From contig CAKOSZ010000002.1 in NCBI GenBank assembly GCA_934119955.1, positions 62,001 to 126,000 of the forward strand: 64,000 nt of DNA. The letters run 5' to 3'. This document shows positions 26,751 to 34,448 of this stretch, in pieces. Made by a program: the position numbers and the translations under genes. Each line of letters opens with the position of its first letter. The stretch's first letter is position 1. The notes under the pieces were generated by a model, which was not told the DNA's origin, searched no databases, and saw nothing but the letters and a program-made list of their open reading frames with translations. Source of the DNA: an uncultured Bacilli bacterium (GTDB lineage Bacteria > Bacillota_I > Bacilli_A > RF39 > UBA660).

Positions 26751-28165
26751 TATTTACCTCTTTCTAAGTTATTACTTAATAAAGGATTTCTTAGTTTTTT
26801 CTTTTTATCAGGAATTTTAACAATACTATCTTTTAATTCATAGAAATTAATAGGAGCAAATGGATAAACATAATCAATTCCAACACTTTTCATATCGGCT
26901 AAGTTAGTTAAAATTAAAATACTACCTAAAAATATTCCAAAACCGCCAAAGATACTTGCTAAAATAATTAGAATAAATCTATACCAGCGAATTGAATTAA
27001 CGGCTTCAATTGAAGGCATTAATAAACCACTAATAGCAGACATAGCAACTACAATTATCATAATAGGAGAAACAATTCCAGCAGATACTGCTGCATCACC
27101 AAGTACTAAACCTCCAAGAATAGAAACGGATGTTCCCATTGATGATGGAATTCTAATATCACTTTCTCTTAATATTTCAAAGGCAATTATCATGATTATT
27201 CCTTCAACAAAGGCTGGAAAAGGAACATTTAATCTTTGATTTATAAAACTTAAAAGTAAATTAATTGGCATGAATTCGGGATTATGAGTTGTAATACTTA
27301 TATAAAATGCAGGTAAGAAACAGGCTATTAAAAAAGATATAAAACGAATTATTCTAATAAAAGTAATATTAATTGGTTTTTGATAATAATCATCACTAGC
27401 ATGAAAATAATCAACAAAAAAACTTGGTAAAATTAATACATTTGGACTATTATCAACCAAAATCAAAATTTTCCCTTCTAAAAGAGCAAGACAAGCAACA
27501 TCAGGTCTTTCAGTTTCTTTCACACTTGGAAAAAAACTTTTAGAATTATTTAAATATTTTTTTAAATAACCACTATCAATAATTCCATCAATATTAATAT
27601 TTTTTAATTTTTGATTGGTATCGGTAATGATTTTTCTTTTAGCAATACTTTTAATATAAATTAAACCAACCTTTGTTTTAGTAAATTTTCCAATTTCTAA
27701 ATTATCAACAACTAAATCTATACTTTTAATTCTTTTTCTAATAAGACCTAAATTAGTATTAAAATGCTCTATAAAACAATCCTTAGGACCAGTTATAGTC
27801 TTTTCATAATCAACTTCACTTACACCTCTTGTTAAGTTATTTCTAACTTCAATTGCTAAAATACTAGTATTATCTATAATTAAAATAAGAAACCCATTTA
27901 ATAATTTATCAGTAAGTTCTTCAAAATTATTTAACTTTGTAATACTATTAACTGGTAAATAATTAAGTAAAAACATTTCTAAATCATTTCCGGAATAATT
28001 ACTTAAATAACTTAGTTTCTTTAAGATAAAGTCATTTATAAGATCAGAACTAGTAATTGTTTCAATATTAACTAAATCAATTCTATGATTTTTAATTTTA
28101 ATAGTTTTATAAACATAATCAAAACTATTATTACTATTTCTTTTTAAAGTATCTAAATAGTCCAT
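26750..28165 (-). CDS. gerAA: Spore germination protein, GerA family
   Basis: 471 residues, family-typical. The N-terminal soluble domain has KRKIITDTNQKLKNINIDGIIDSGYL and FPSVKETERPDVACLALLEGKILILVDNSPNVLILPS. A membrane domain with PEFMPINLLLSFINQRLNVPFPAFVE and GDAAVSAGIVSPIMIIVVAMSAISG follows. It is first in its operon and expected to be under sigma-G, whose gene lies 9 kb away. An IS605-type element ends 54 bases before the start codon. Confidence 0.92.
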   Translation of the reverse strand: MDYLDTLKRNSNNSFDYVYKTIKIKNHRIDLVNIETITSSDLINDFILKKLSYLSNYSGNDLEMFLLNYLPVNSITKLNNFEELTDKLLNGFLILIIDNTSILAIEVRNNLTRGVSEVDYEKTITGPKDCFIEHFNTNLGLIRKRIKSIDLVVDNLEIGKFTKTKVGLIYIKSIAKRKIITDTNQKLKNINIDGIIDSGYLKKYLNNSKSFFPSVKETERPDVACLALLEGKILILVDNSPNVLILPSFFVDYFHASDDYYQKPINITFIRIIRFISFLIACFLPAFYISITTHNPEFMPINLLLSFINQRLNVPFPAFVEGIIMIIAFEILRESDIRIPSSMGTSVSILGGLVLGDAAVSAGIVSPIMIIVVAMSAISGLLMPSIEAVNSIRWYRFILIILASIFGGFGIFLGSILILTNLADMKSVGIDYVYPFAPINFYELKDSIVKIPDKKKKLRNPLLSNNLERGK

Positions 28166-28176
28166 TTTATCACCTT

Positions 28177-28205
28177 AATATTAGTATAAAAAAACTATAA
28201 TATTT
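28177..28205 (-). promoter_or_regulatory. Possible forespore promoter of the ger operon
   Basis: On the minus strand GTATA, a 17-base spacer and TATACTA lie between the element end and gerA. They loosely resemble sigma-F/sigma-G boxes. Transcription would start just before the AAGGTG ribosome site. The match is weak. Confidence 0.3.
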
Positions 28206-28218
28206 TATACAAAATATG

Positions 28219-28377
28219 GAACAAAAGCAAACAAGTTTGCTTACATCACCTCACGGTGATGTGATTTCTGCTTCATAGACATTGTAACCAATCTTCTTGG
28301 CAGACTTAAATTTCGATAGTCGCTACCGTATTTTTTCTTAGTAATTAAGAAATCTTGTTCGTCTTAGTTTTGTTCTA
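28219..28377 (-). ncRNA. TnpB right-end guide RNA (omegaRNA/reRNA) region
   Basis: The 159 bases from the tnpB stop codon to the element's right end are structured (two perfect hairpins) and identical to the same part of the deleted copy at 54277-54435. In IS605 elements this region is the scaffold of the omegaRNA, and the bases just outside the right end serve as guide. Here the guide would begin CATATTTTGT (minus strand). Confidence 0.7.
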
Positions 28378-29523
28378 ACATTTTATTAAACTTTTCATAT
28401 ATAATTTTAATCCTTCAAACATAATATTTATACTTGCATTAATATCTCTATCTATTTCCTGACCACATTTTATACATTTATATTCTCTCTTAGTTAAATC
28501 TTTATATTTATTGTTTCTATTCAAACATCTACAACATATTTGACTAGACGGGTAATAAGTATTTACTTGGTAAAACTCTTTTCCCTTATAGTTTGCTTTA
28601 TATGAGAGTTGTCTTAAAATTTCACTAAATGTGGCATCTTGTATTTTACTTGATAATTTATTTTCTTTACCATTAATTATCATTTTCTTAGTTTGTAATT
28701 TTTCACAAGTAATAATATCATATTCGTCGGTTATTTCTTTGGTTATTTTATGGGTATAGTATTTTCTAGAATTAGCAAGTTTACTATAAAGTACTGCTAA
28801 TTCTTTTTTACATTTATAATAATTTTTACTTCCTTTTATTTTTCTTGCTAATTCTCTTTGCTTTCTTTTAATTCTTTTTTCGTATTTTAATATATATTTG
28901 TTATTATCATAAGTTACTCCATTTGATAAAGTTAATAGTTTTTTTACTCCTAAATCTATTCCTGTAATACTTCTTGGATTCACTTTTTCTATTTTTTCAT
29001 TTATTTCAAATAAAATAGATACATAATATTTACCAGTTGCTTCTTTTGAAATTGTAGCACCTTTTATTTTACCAACAATATTTTTTATACTTCGGTATCC
29101 TTTTATTTTTACCCATTTTAATTTGGGTAATTTTACTCTTTTATTTTCTAAATCTAATTCTATATTACAATATTTTTTATTCTTATAAATTCCATATACT
29201 GCTGTTGTATTATAACTATTTTTACTATATTTACTTTTAAATTTAGGATATCCTCCTATTTTATTAAATAATTTTTTAAATGCATCTTCTAAATTAAATA
29301 AAGACTTTCTTATTACAATACTATCTACTTCTTGTAAAAATAAAGCATTATATTTTAATACATTTGTATAATCTTTAATATTAGTACAAGAATTTGTATA
29401 ACCTTCATTTTTTATTTTATTTAAATAATAATTATATACATATCTACTGCAACCAAAGGTTTTATTTATAAAATTTTTTTGTTCCTCATTTGGGTAAATT
29501 CTAAATTTATATGCCTTATACAT
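28375..29523 (-). CDS. tnpB: RNA-guided nuclease TnpB (IS605 OrfB)
   Basis: 382 residues, intact. N-terminal MYKAYKFRIYPNEEQK is typical. The RuvC-like triad is visible: Asp in GIDLGVKKLLTLSNG, Glu in ITCEKLQTKKM and Asp in DRDINASINI. The zinc ribbon has ICCRC ... YKCIKCG. Homologues are programmable DNA nucleases guided by the right-end RNA. The start has GGTGG 13 bases upstream. All catalytic residues look intact. Confidence 0.93.
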   Translation of the reverse strand: MYKAYKFRIYPNEEQKNFINKTFGCSRYVYNYYLNKIKNEGYTNSCTNIKDYTNVLKYNALFLQEVDSIVIRKSLFNLEDAFKKLFNKIGGYPKFKSKYSKNSYNTTAVYGIYKNKKYCNIELDLENKRVKLPKLKWVKIKGYRSIKNIVGKIKGATISKEATGKYYVSILFEINEKIEKVNPRSITGIDLGVKKLLTLSNGVTYDNNKYILKYEKRIKRKQRELARKIKGSKNYYKCKKELAVLYSKLANSRKYYTHKITKEITDEYDIITCEKLQTKKMIINGKENKLSSKIQDATFSEILRQLSYKANYKGKEFYQVNTYYPSSQICCRCLNRNNKYKDLTKREYKCIKCGQEIDRDINASINIMFEGLKLYMKSLIKC

Positions 29524-29693
29524 CTTGATCAGCCACCTTTTCTACTAATGATACCATGTTCTTTGATGGTTGGCAATGTGTTTTTATGAATTTATAAATA
29601 TTTTCTTTTTAAATTTAAAAACAACATTATCATTTGCATTTTAATTATGTATTTTTTAATTTTGGTATGACTTTCCTATTGTATAAAAAAATA

Positions 29694-29718
29694 AAAATGT
29701 GAACAAGTTTCACATTTT
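29694..29718. terminator. Perfect hairpin beside the IS left end
   Basis: AAAATGTGAA and TTCACATTTT form a 10-bp stem with a 5-base loop, just outside the left end of the element. It could terminate transcription in either direction. A second hairpin (ACCCTTAT/ATAAGGGT) follows at 29730-29748. Confidence 0.5.
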
Positions 29719-29802
29719 ATCACTCGCAAACCCTTATAAAATAAGGGTAAAAAAAAGTTAAAAAATTTTTTTCAAAAAGTATAAAAAGTTAATATTATAT
29801 TC

Positions 29803-29858
29803 GAGGGGTGAAAAATGGTTTTTTTAAACCATATTTTACTACCAACCATTCACCCCTC
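29803..29858. repeat. 56-base inverted repeat upstream of the methyltransferase gene
   Basis: GAGGGGTGAA and TTCACCCCTC form a 10-bp outer stem, with an inner ATGGTTT/AAACCAT hairpin. An alternative pairing of AATGGTT with AACCATT extends the outer stem. It sits directly upstream of the extended -10 (TGATATACT, 29869-29877). Its G+C-rich stem stands out in this DNA. It could be an operator, a small repeat element or a terminator. The rest of 29677-29890 shows no gene. Confidence 0.5.
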
Positions 29859-29893
29859 ATTAATTTTATGATATACTTTTTGTTGAGGTGCTT

Positions 29894-31072
29894 ATGAAAA
29901 TAGAAATATTAGATTTTGATGATCTAGGTTCAGGACTTGGTAAAATAGATGATAAAGTTTGTTTTGTTAAAAATGCTTTGCCAAAAGAAGTTTTAAATGT
30001 TAAGGTATTAAAAAATAATAAAAATTATAGTAGTGCAGAAATTAAGAATATTATTATTCCCAGTAAAGAAAGAATTAAGCCAGTTTGTCCTTTTTATAAT
30101 ATATGTGGAGGATGTAATTTTTTACATGCAAGTTTTTCTTTGGAAAATGCTTTTAAATTACAAAAAGGTGAGAAATTTCTTGGTAAGATAAATAACTTTT
30201 ATAAAACAGATGAATTTAATTATCGTAATAAAGTAATTTTTCATGTTAAAAAAGGTAATATTGGTCTTTTTAAAGAGAAAACTAATGAATTAGTTAATAT
30301 TAATTATTGTTATCTTTTAAATGATAAAATAAATGAAGTTTTAAAACTATTTTTAAAGAACAAAGATAATAATTTTAATGGTAATATTTTAGTAAGAGTT
30401 AATTATAACAAAGAAACTTTAATAGCAATTGTTGGTAATTATAAATATATTGATTTAATTAAAAGTAGTAAGTTAGTAGATAATTTAATTTATAATGATA
30501 AGGTATTAAAAGGTAATAGTTATTTTTATGAAAATATTTTAGATTATAAATTTAAAGTAAGTTATAAATCATTTTTTCAAGTTAATTTAAAAGGACTTGA
30601 AAAACTTAGTATGATACTAGAAGACTTTTTAAAAAATAAAAATATTAAAAATGCTCTTGATTTATATAGTGGAACAAGTGTTCTTGGAATAATTATTTCA
30701 AAGTATGTTAAAAGTGTTATTAGTGTAGAAGAAAATAAGAGTAGTAGTGATGATGCCTTAATAAATAAAGAGTTAAATAAAATAGATAATTTACAAGTTA
30801 TAAATGGAAGAGTAGAAGACTATATTGATACATTTAAAAATATTGATTTAATTATATTAGATCCAGCAAGACGAGGACTAGATAAAAAAACTATTAGTTA
30901 TTTAAAGAAAATTAATAGTAAATATTTAATTTATATTGCTTGTAAGATGGATTCTTTAAGGAGAGATACAATGTATTTAAAAAATAATTATGAGGTTTTA
31001 GAAAATTATTTAGTAGATATGTTTCCAAGAACAAATGAGGTTGAAAGTGTGTGTGTTTTAAAACTCAAATAA
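29894..31072 (+). CDS. rlmD: 23S rRNA (uracil-5-)-methyltransferase, RlmD/RlmCD family
   Basis: 392 residues from ATG 29894 (GAGGTG upstream; a GTG two codons earlier lies in that site). N-terminal TRAM-like domain, then the iron-sulfur cysteines CPFYNICGGCNFLH. The SAM-binding LDLYSGTSVLGIIIS and the catalytic region LDPARRGL, IACKMDSLRRD (Cys nucleophile) and NEVESVCVL (general base Glu) follow. It forms 5-methyluridine in rRNA using SAM. A tRNA-directed homologue is less likely. Confidence 0.88.
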   Translation: MKIEILDFDDLGSGLGKIDDKVCFVKNALPKEVLNVKVLKNNKNYSSAEIKNIIIPSKERIKPVCPFYNICGGCNFLHASFSLENAFKLQKGEKFLGKINNFYKTDEFNYRNKVIFHVKKGNIGLFKEKTNELVNINYCYLLNDKINEVLKLFLKNKDNNFNGNILVRVNYNKETLIAIVGNYKYIDLIKSSKLVDNLIYNDKVLKGNSYFYENILDYKFKVSYKSFFQVNLKGLEKLSMILEDFLKNKNIKNALDLYSGTSVLGIIISKYVKSVISVEENKSSSDDALINKELNKIDNLQVINGRVEDYIDTFKNIDLIILDPARRGLDKKTISYLKKINSKYLIYIACKMDSLRRDTMYLKNNYEVLENYLVDMFPRTNEVESVCVLKLK

Positions 31073-31078
31073 AACATA

Positions 31079-31107
31079 TTGTTCTAATTAATTTATTTTG
31101 TTATAAT
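31079..31107 (+). promoter_or_regulatory. Putative promoter of the nitroreductase gene
   Basis: TTGTTC, 17-base spacer, TATAAT with TGT extended -10. Start codon 38 bases downstream, after AGGAGG. Confidence 0.65.
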
Positions 31108-31144
31108 ATCTAAGAAAATAAAAAAGTATTTAGGAGGAAAAAAT

Positions 31145-31666
31145 ATGAATGAAACAATTAAAAATTTAATAGAAAGAAGAAGTTGTAGAAATTATAAAAA
31201 AGAACAAATTAAAGATGAAGAATTAAATGAAATATTATTAGCAGGGGAGTATGCACCTACTGGTATGGGATTACAATCTCCAAAAATGATAGTATTACAA
31301 AATAAAGAAACAATAGAAAAATTATCTAAGTTAAATGCTAAAATTATGGAAAGAGATATAGATCCATTTTACGGGGCACCTACTGTAATTATTGTTCTTG
31401 CTGATAAAACAAAAATGACTTATATAGAAGATGGAAGTTTAGTTTTAGGAAACTTAATGAATGCAGCACATAGTCTTAAAATAGGTTCTTGTTGGATTAA
31501 TAGAGCAAGAGAAGAATTTGAAACAGAAGAAGGAAAAAAATTATTAAAAGAATGGAATATTCCTGATAATTATGTAGGAATAGGACATTGCATTTTAGGT
31601 TATAGAGAAGGTGAATTACCACAAGCAAAACCTAGAAAAGAAGATTACGTAACAATAATAAAGTAA
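31145..31666 (+). CDS. Nitroreductase family protein
   Basis: 173 residues. IERRSCRNYKKEQIKDEELNEIL at the N-terminus is the FMN phosphate-binding motif. GEYAPTGMGLQSPKMIVL and GSCWINRAREEF follow the family pattern. A flavin-dependent NAD(P)H oxidoreductase, soluble, usually dimeric. Substrate unknown. AGGAGG precedes the start. Confidence 0.88.
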   Translation: MNETIKNLIERRSCRNYKKEQIKDEELNEILLAGEYAPTGMGLQSPKMIVLQNKETIEKLSKLNAKIMERDIDPFYGAPTVIIVLADKTKMTYIEDGSLVLGNLMNAAHSLKIGSCWINRAREEFETEEGKKLLKEWNIPDNYVGIGHCILGYREGELPQAKPRKEDYVTIIK

Positions 31667-31678
31667 AGGAAAAAATCT

Positions 31679-32137
31679 ATGAAAGAATATATAATACTTG
31701 AAATAATACCATCAACATCAAAAAGAGAAACAGGTAATATTTTACAAATTCAAGCCTTAAAATTAAATGGATTAAAATTAATAAGTCGTTTTGATTATCG
31801 TTTAGATATTCCAGTTAATAATTTAGATTTATTAAATATGATAAGTTATGATAAAGAAAATTTTACCTATGTTAAAGATGAGGTACAATTAATTAAAGAA
31901 TTTAAAGATTTTATTTCTGATTTACCACTTTTAATAATTGATAATTCTTATACTCTTGATTATTTAGGTGAATTTAATAATTCTAAGGAAAGTATTTTTA
32001 AATATTTAAATTTAGAGTATAGTTTAGATATATTTGATAAGATAATTACTAAATATAACTTAGAACCTAGTAATAATTTAGTTGATTTATTATATGAGGC
32101 TTTGATATATGAATCTAATAATAAAAAGAGCTCTTAA
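31679..32137 (+). CDS. Degenerate DnaQ-like exonuclease-fold protein (hypothetical)
   Basis: 152 residues. The opening YIILEIIPSTSKRETGNILQ followed by IQALKLNG aligns by pattern with the first motif of DEDD exonucleases (vvfDiETTGl..gdiieIgavkl), and LPLLIIDNSYTLDYLGEFN with the 'vaHNa.fD..fL' motif. The catalytic Asp/Glu residues are missing or shifted, so nuclease activity is unlikely. It may bind nucleic acid or a partner. It follows the nitroreductase by 12 bases and ends at a shared terminator with pyrG. Confidence 0.5.
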   Translation: MKEYIILEIIPSTSKRETGNILQIQALKLNGLKLISRFDYRLDIPVNNLDLLNMISYDKENFTYVKDEVQLIKEFKDFISDLPLLIIDNSYTLDYLGEFNNSKESIFKYLNLEYSLDIFDKIITKYNLEPSNNLVDLLYEALIYESNNKKSS

Positions 32138-32148
32138 AACTCTTTTTT
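32123..32148. terminator. Terminator between convergent genes
   Basis: AAAAAGAG and CTCTTTTTT with a 9-base loop. Usable from both strands, ending the upstream gene and pyrG. Confidence 0.7.
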
Positions 32149-32158
32149 GTTTATTTAT

Positions 32159-33760
32159 TTATTTATTTTTTATACTTTGCTTTATAAAAGAATCAAATAA
32201 AGGGTGTGGTCTTGTTGGACGAGATTTAAATTCAGGATGAAATTGACAAGCAATAAAATGTTTTAATTTAGGAATTTCTATTATTTCAACTAAATTACTA
32301 CTTTCATTTATTCCAGAGAAAACCATTCCATGTTCTTTTAGTAAATCCATGTATTTATTATTAAATTCATATCTATGTCTATGTCTTTCTTTAATTAATT
32401 CTTGTTTATAATCATTATAAGCAAGAGTATTTTTTAATAATTTACAATCATAATTACCAAGTCTTAAAGTTCCACCCATATTAATAACAGTTTTTTGATC
32501 ACTCATTAAATCTATTATAGGATTTTTACATAAACTATCAAATTCGGTTGAATTACAATCTTCTAAATTACAAACATTTCTAGCAAATTCAATAACTGAT
32601 AATTGCATACCAAGACAAATTCCTAAGAAGGGAATATCATTAATTCTAGCATAATTAATTGCTTTAATCATACCATTTATACCACGACTACCAAAGCCAC
32701 CTGGAACAATTATACCTCTTGAATTTTTAAATATTTCTTTTAAATTCACATCTTTTTCTAAATCCTCAGCATTTACCCAATTAATATTAATTTTAGTATT
32801 ATATTTATATCCAGCATGTTTTAATGCCTCAGCAACAGATAAATAAGCATCATGAAGTTCAACATATTTTCCTACTAAGGAAATTTCAATTTCTTCATTT
32901 AAATTATCCATTTTATTAAGAAGATTTTCCCAATCCTTTAAATTAGCCTTGTTAACAGGTAAACCAAATTGTTTTAGTATTAATTCATCTATTCCTTGTT
33001 TATGCATATTAATTGGAATATCATAGATATTTTTTTCATCAACTGCATCTATTATATTTTCTTTTGGAATAGAACAAAATAAACTTAATTTTTCTTTAAT
33101 TGCTTCACTTGTTGAAAAAGGTGTACGACATACTAAGAAATTAGGACGAATTCCCATATTTTGTAAATCTTTAACACTGTTTTGTGTTGGTTTGGTTTTA
33201 AGTTCATTACTACCAATTATATAAGGAATTAAAGTAGTATGAACAAAAGCAGTTTCATGTGGTCCTTTCTCATATTGAATTTGTCTTAAAGTTTCAATAA
33301 ATGCTTGGGATTCAATATCTCCAACTGTTCCACCGATTTCTGTAATTACAATATCGGCTTTTGATGTAATTCCAGCCTCATATACTTTATTTTTTATCTC
33401 ATTAGTAATATGAGGAACCAGTTGAACTGTTGCTCCTAAGTAATCTCCATGTCTTTCTTTTTCAATAACTGATGAATAAATTTTCCCACTTGTAATATTA
33501 GAAGTATAATTTAACTCTTCATCAATAAATCTTTCATAATGACCTAAATCAAGATCAGTTTCACATCCGTCATAAGTTACAAATACTTCTCCATGTTGAA
33601 TAGGATTCATCGTACCAGGATCAACATTAAAATAAGGATCAAACTTTTGCATAAAAACTTTATAACCACGGGCTTTAAGCAAAAGTGCAAGACTTGATGC
33701 TGTTATTCCTTTTCCAAGACCAGATACAACTCCACCTGTTACAAATACATATTTTGTCAT
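32159..33760 (-). CDS. pyrG: CTP synthase
   Basis: 533 residues, normal length. The N-terminal synthetase domain starts MTKYVFVTGGVVSGLGKGITASSLA (ATP loop), with KFDPYFNVDPGTMNP and GGTVGDIES. The glutamine amidotransferase domain has VPGGFGSRG, FLGICLGMQLSVIEFARN (Cys nucleophile) and CQFHPEFKSRPTRPHP (His-Glu). It converts UTP to CTP with glutamine nitrogen. Strong GGAGGTG before the start. The C-rich attenuator start seen in Bacillus pyrG is not evident. Confidence 0.97.
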   Translation of the reverse strand: MTKYVFVTGGVVSGLGKGITASSLALLLKARGYKVFMQKFDPYFNVDPGTMNPIQHGEVFVTYDGCETDLDLGHYERFIDEELNYTSNITSGKIYSSVIEKERHGDYLGATVQLVPHITNEIKNKVYEAGITSKADIVITEIGGTVGDIESQAFIETLRQIQYEKGPHETAFVHTTLIPYIIGSNELKTKPTQNSVKDLQNMGIRPNFLVCRTPFSTSEAIKEKLSLFCSIPKENIIDAVDEKNIYDIPINMHKQGIDELILKQFGLPVNKANLKDWENLLNKMDNLNEEIEISLVGKYVELHDAYLSVAEALKHAGYKYNTKININWVNAEDLEKDVNLKEIFKNSRGIIVPGGFGSRGINGMIKAINYARINDIPFLGICLGMQLSVIEFARNVCNLEDCNSTEFDSLCKNPIIDLMSDQKTVINMGGTLRLGNYDCKLLKNTLAYNDYKQELIKERHRHRYEFNNKYMDLLKEHGMVFSGINESSNLVEIIEIPKLKHFIACQFHPEFKSRPTRPHPLFDSFIKQSIKNK

Positions 33761-33795
33761 AAAAAAACACCTCCCGAGAGTAAAGGCTCTTAAAC

Positions 33796-33824
33796 ATTAT
33801 AGCATATTATTTAAGAAAAAACAA
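33796..33824 (-). promoter_or_regulatory. Promoter of pyrG
   Basis: Minus strand TTGTTT, 17-base spacer, TATAAT with TGC extended -10. The -35 box lies inside the 3' end of mntP. Confidence 0.7.
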
Positions 33825-34359
33825 AATGTTCTAATAAAATTTTTAAACCAATTAAAATTAAAATAACACCACCTATAATATTTGCTAAATTATTAATTTT
33901 ATTTCCAATTATTTTTCCTATAAAAGTTCCAAGAAAAGAAAAAATAAAACAAGTAATACCAATTGTTATAATAGTTTTAATTAAATTAATTTTAAAAAAT
34001 GAAAAAGTAATACCAACAGATAAAGCATCTATACTAGTAGCAATACTTAAAGTTATTAATTCTTTAAAATTAAATTTATTATTAAAATCTTCTTTTTTAT
34101 AAGACTCTTTAATCATATTAATACCAACAACACTTAATAAAACAAAAGCAATTATATGATTAAATGCAATTAATTTATCACTTAAAATATTACCTAAAAA
34201 ATAACCAATTAAGGGCATTATCATTTGAAATATACTAAATGATAAACTAAGTATTAAACCATATAAATTATTTTTAATACTTAAACCCTTACAAAGAGAA
34301 ACAGAAAATGCATCCATAGAAAGACCAATACTAATTAAGATTATTTTTAAATTATTCAT
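33811..34359 (-). CDS. mntP: Manganese efflux pump MntP family
   Basis: 182 residues, six membrane spans, with the two paired motifs LSMDAFSVSLCKG and TSIDALSVG characteristic of MntP (formerly DUF204). It exports Mn2+. There is no Shine-Dalgarno. TATAAT ends only 5 bases before the ATG, so the mRNA is probably leaderless. No yybP-ykoY manganese riboswitch is visible. Confidence 0.88.
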   Translation of the reverse strand: MNNLKIILISIGLSMDAFSVSLCKGLSIKNNLYGLILSLSFSIFQMIMPLIGYFLGNILSDKLIAFNHIIAFVLLSVVGINMIKESYKKEDFNNKFNFKELITLSIATSIDALSVGITFSFFKINLIKTIITIGITCFIFSFLGTFIGKIIGNKINNLANIIGGVILILIGLKILLEHFVFS

Positions 34360-34399
34360 ATTAAATTATATAAAACAAGAAAAAAAATAGACCAAACTA

Positions 34400-34428
34400 T
34401 TTAAAATAAAACTATTTTTGTGTATAAT
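34400..34428 (+). promoter_or_regulatory. Putative promoter of the MBL-fold gene
   Basis: TTTAAA, 17-base spacer, TATAAT. The start codon is 21 bases downstream with AAGGAG between. Confidence 0.5.
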
Positions 34429-34448
34429 AAAATAAAGGAGTTTGAAGT

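Larger units (their letters stand above)
28219..29676 (-). mobile_element. IS605-type element with tnpB only (no tnpA)
   Basis: The ends are defined by comparison with a deleted copy at 53857-54435. The left end begins GGAAAGTCATACC (minus strand, 29676 downward) and the right end finishes ...TTTGCTTTTGTTC at 28219. Subterminal palindromes near the right end (AAGCAAA/TTTGCTT and CATCACC/GGTGATG) fit the hairpins recognised by Y1 transposases. No tnpA is present, so transposition would need one in trans. It lies between gerA and rlmD-type genes. Confidence 0.85.

Noticed and set aside
28219..28377. Hairpins after tnpB as ordinary terminators
   Set aside because: There is no T run in the reading direction, and the full 159 bases are shared with the other element copy, so they are element ends and guide-RNA structure.
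33761..33800. pyrG attenuator by reiterative transcription
   Set aside because: The predicted transcript start lacks the GGGC-type beginning and no terminator hairpin lies between promoter and gene.
34360..34448. yybP-ykoY manganese riboswitch for mntP
   Set aside because: The -10 box is 5 bases from the start codon, leaving no room for a leader.
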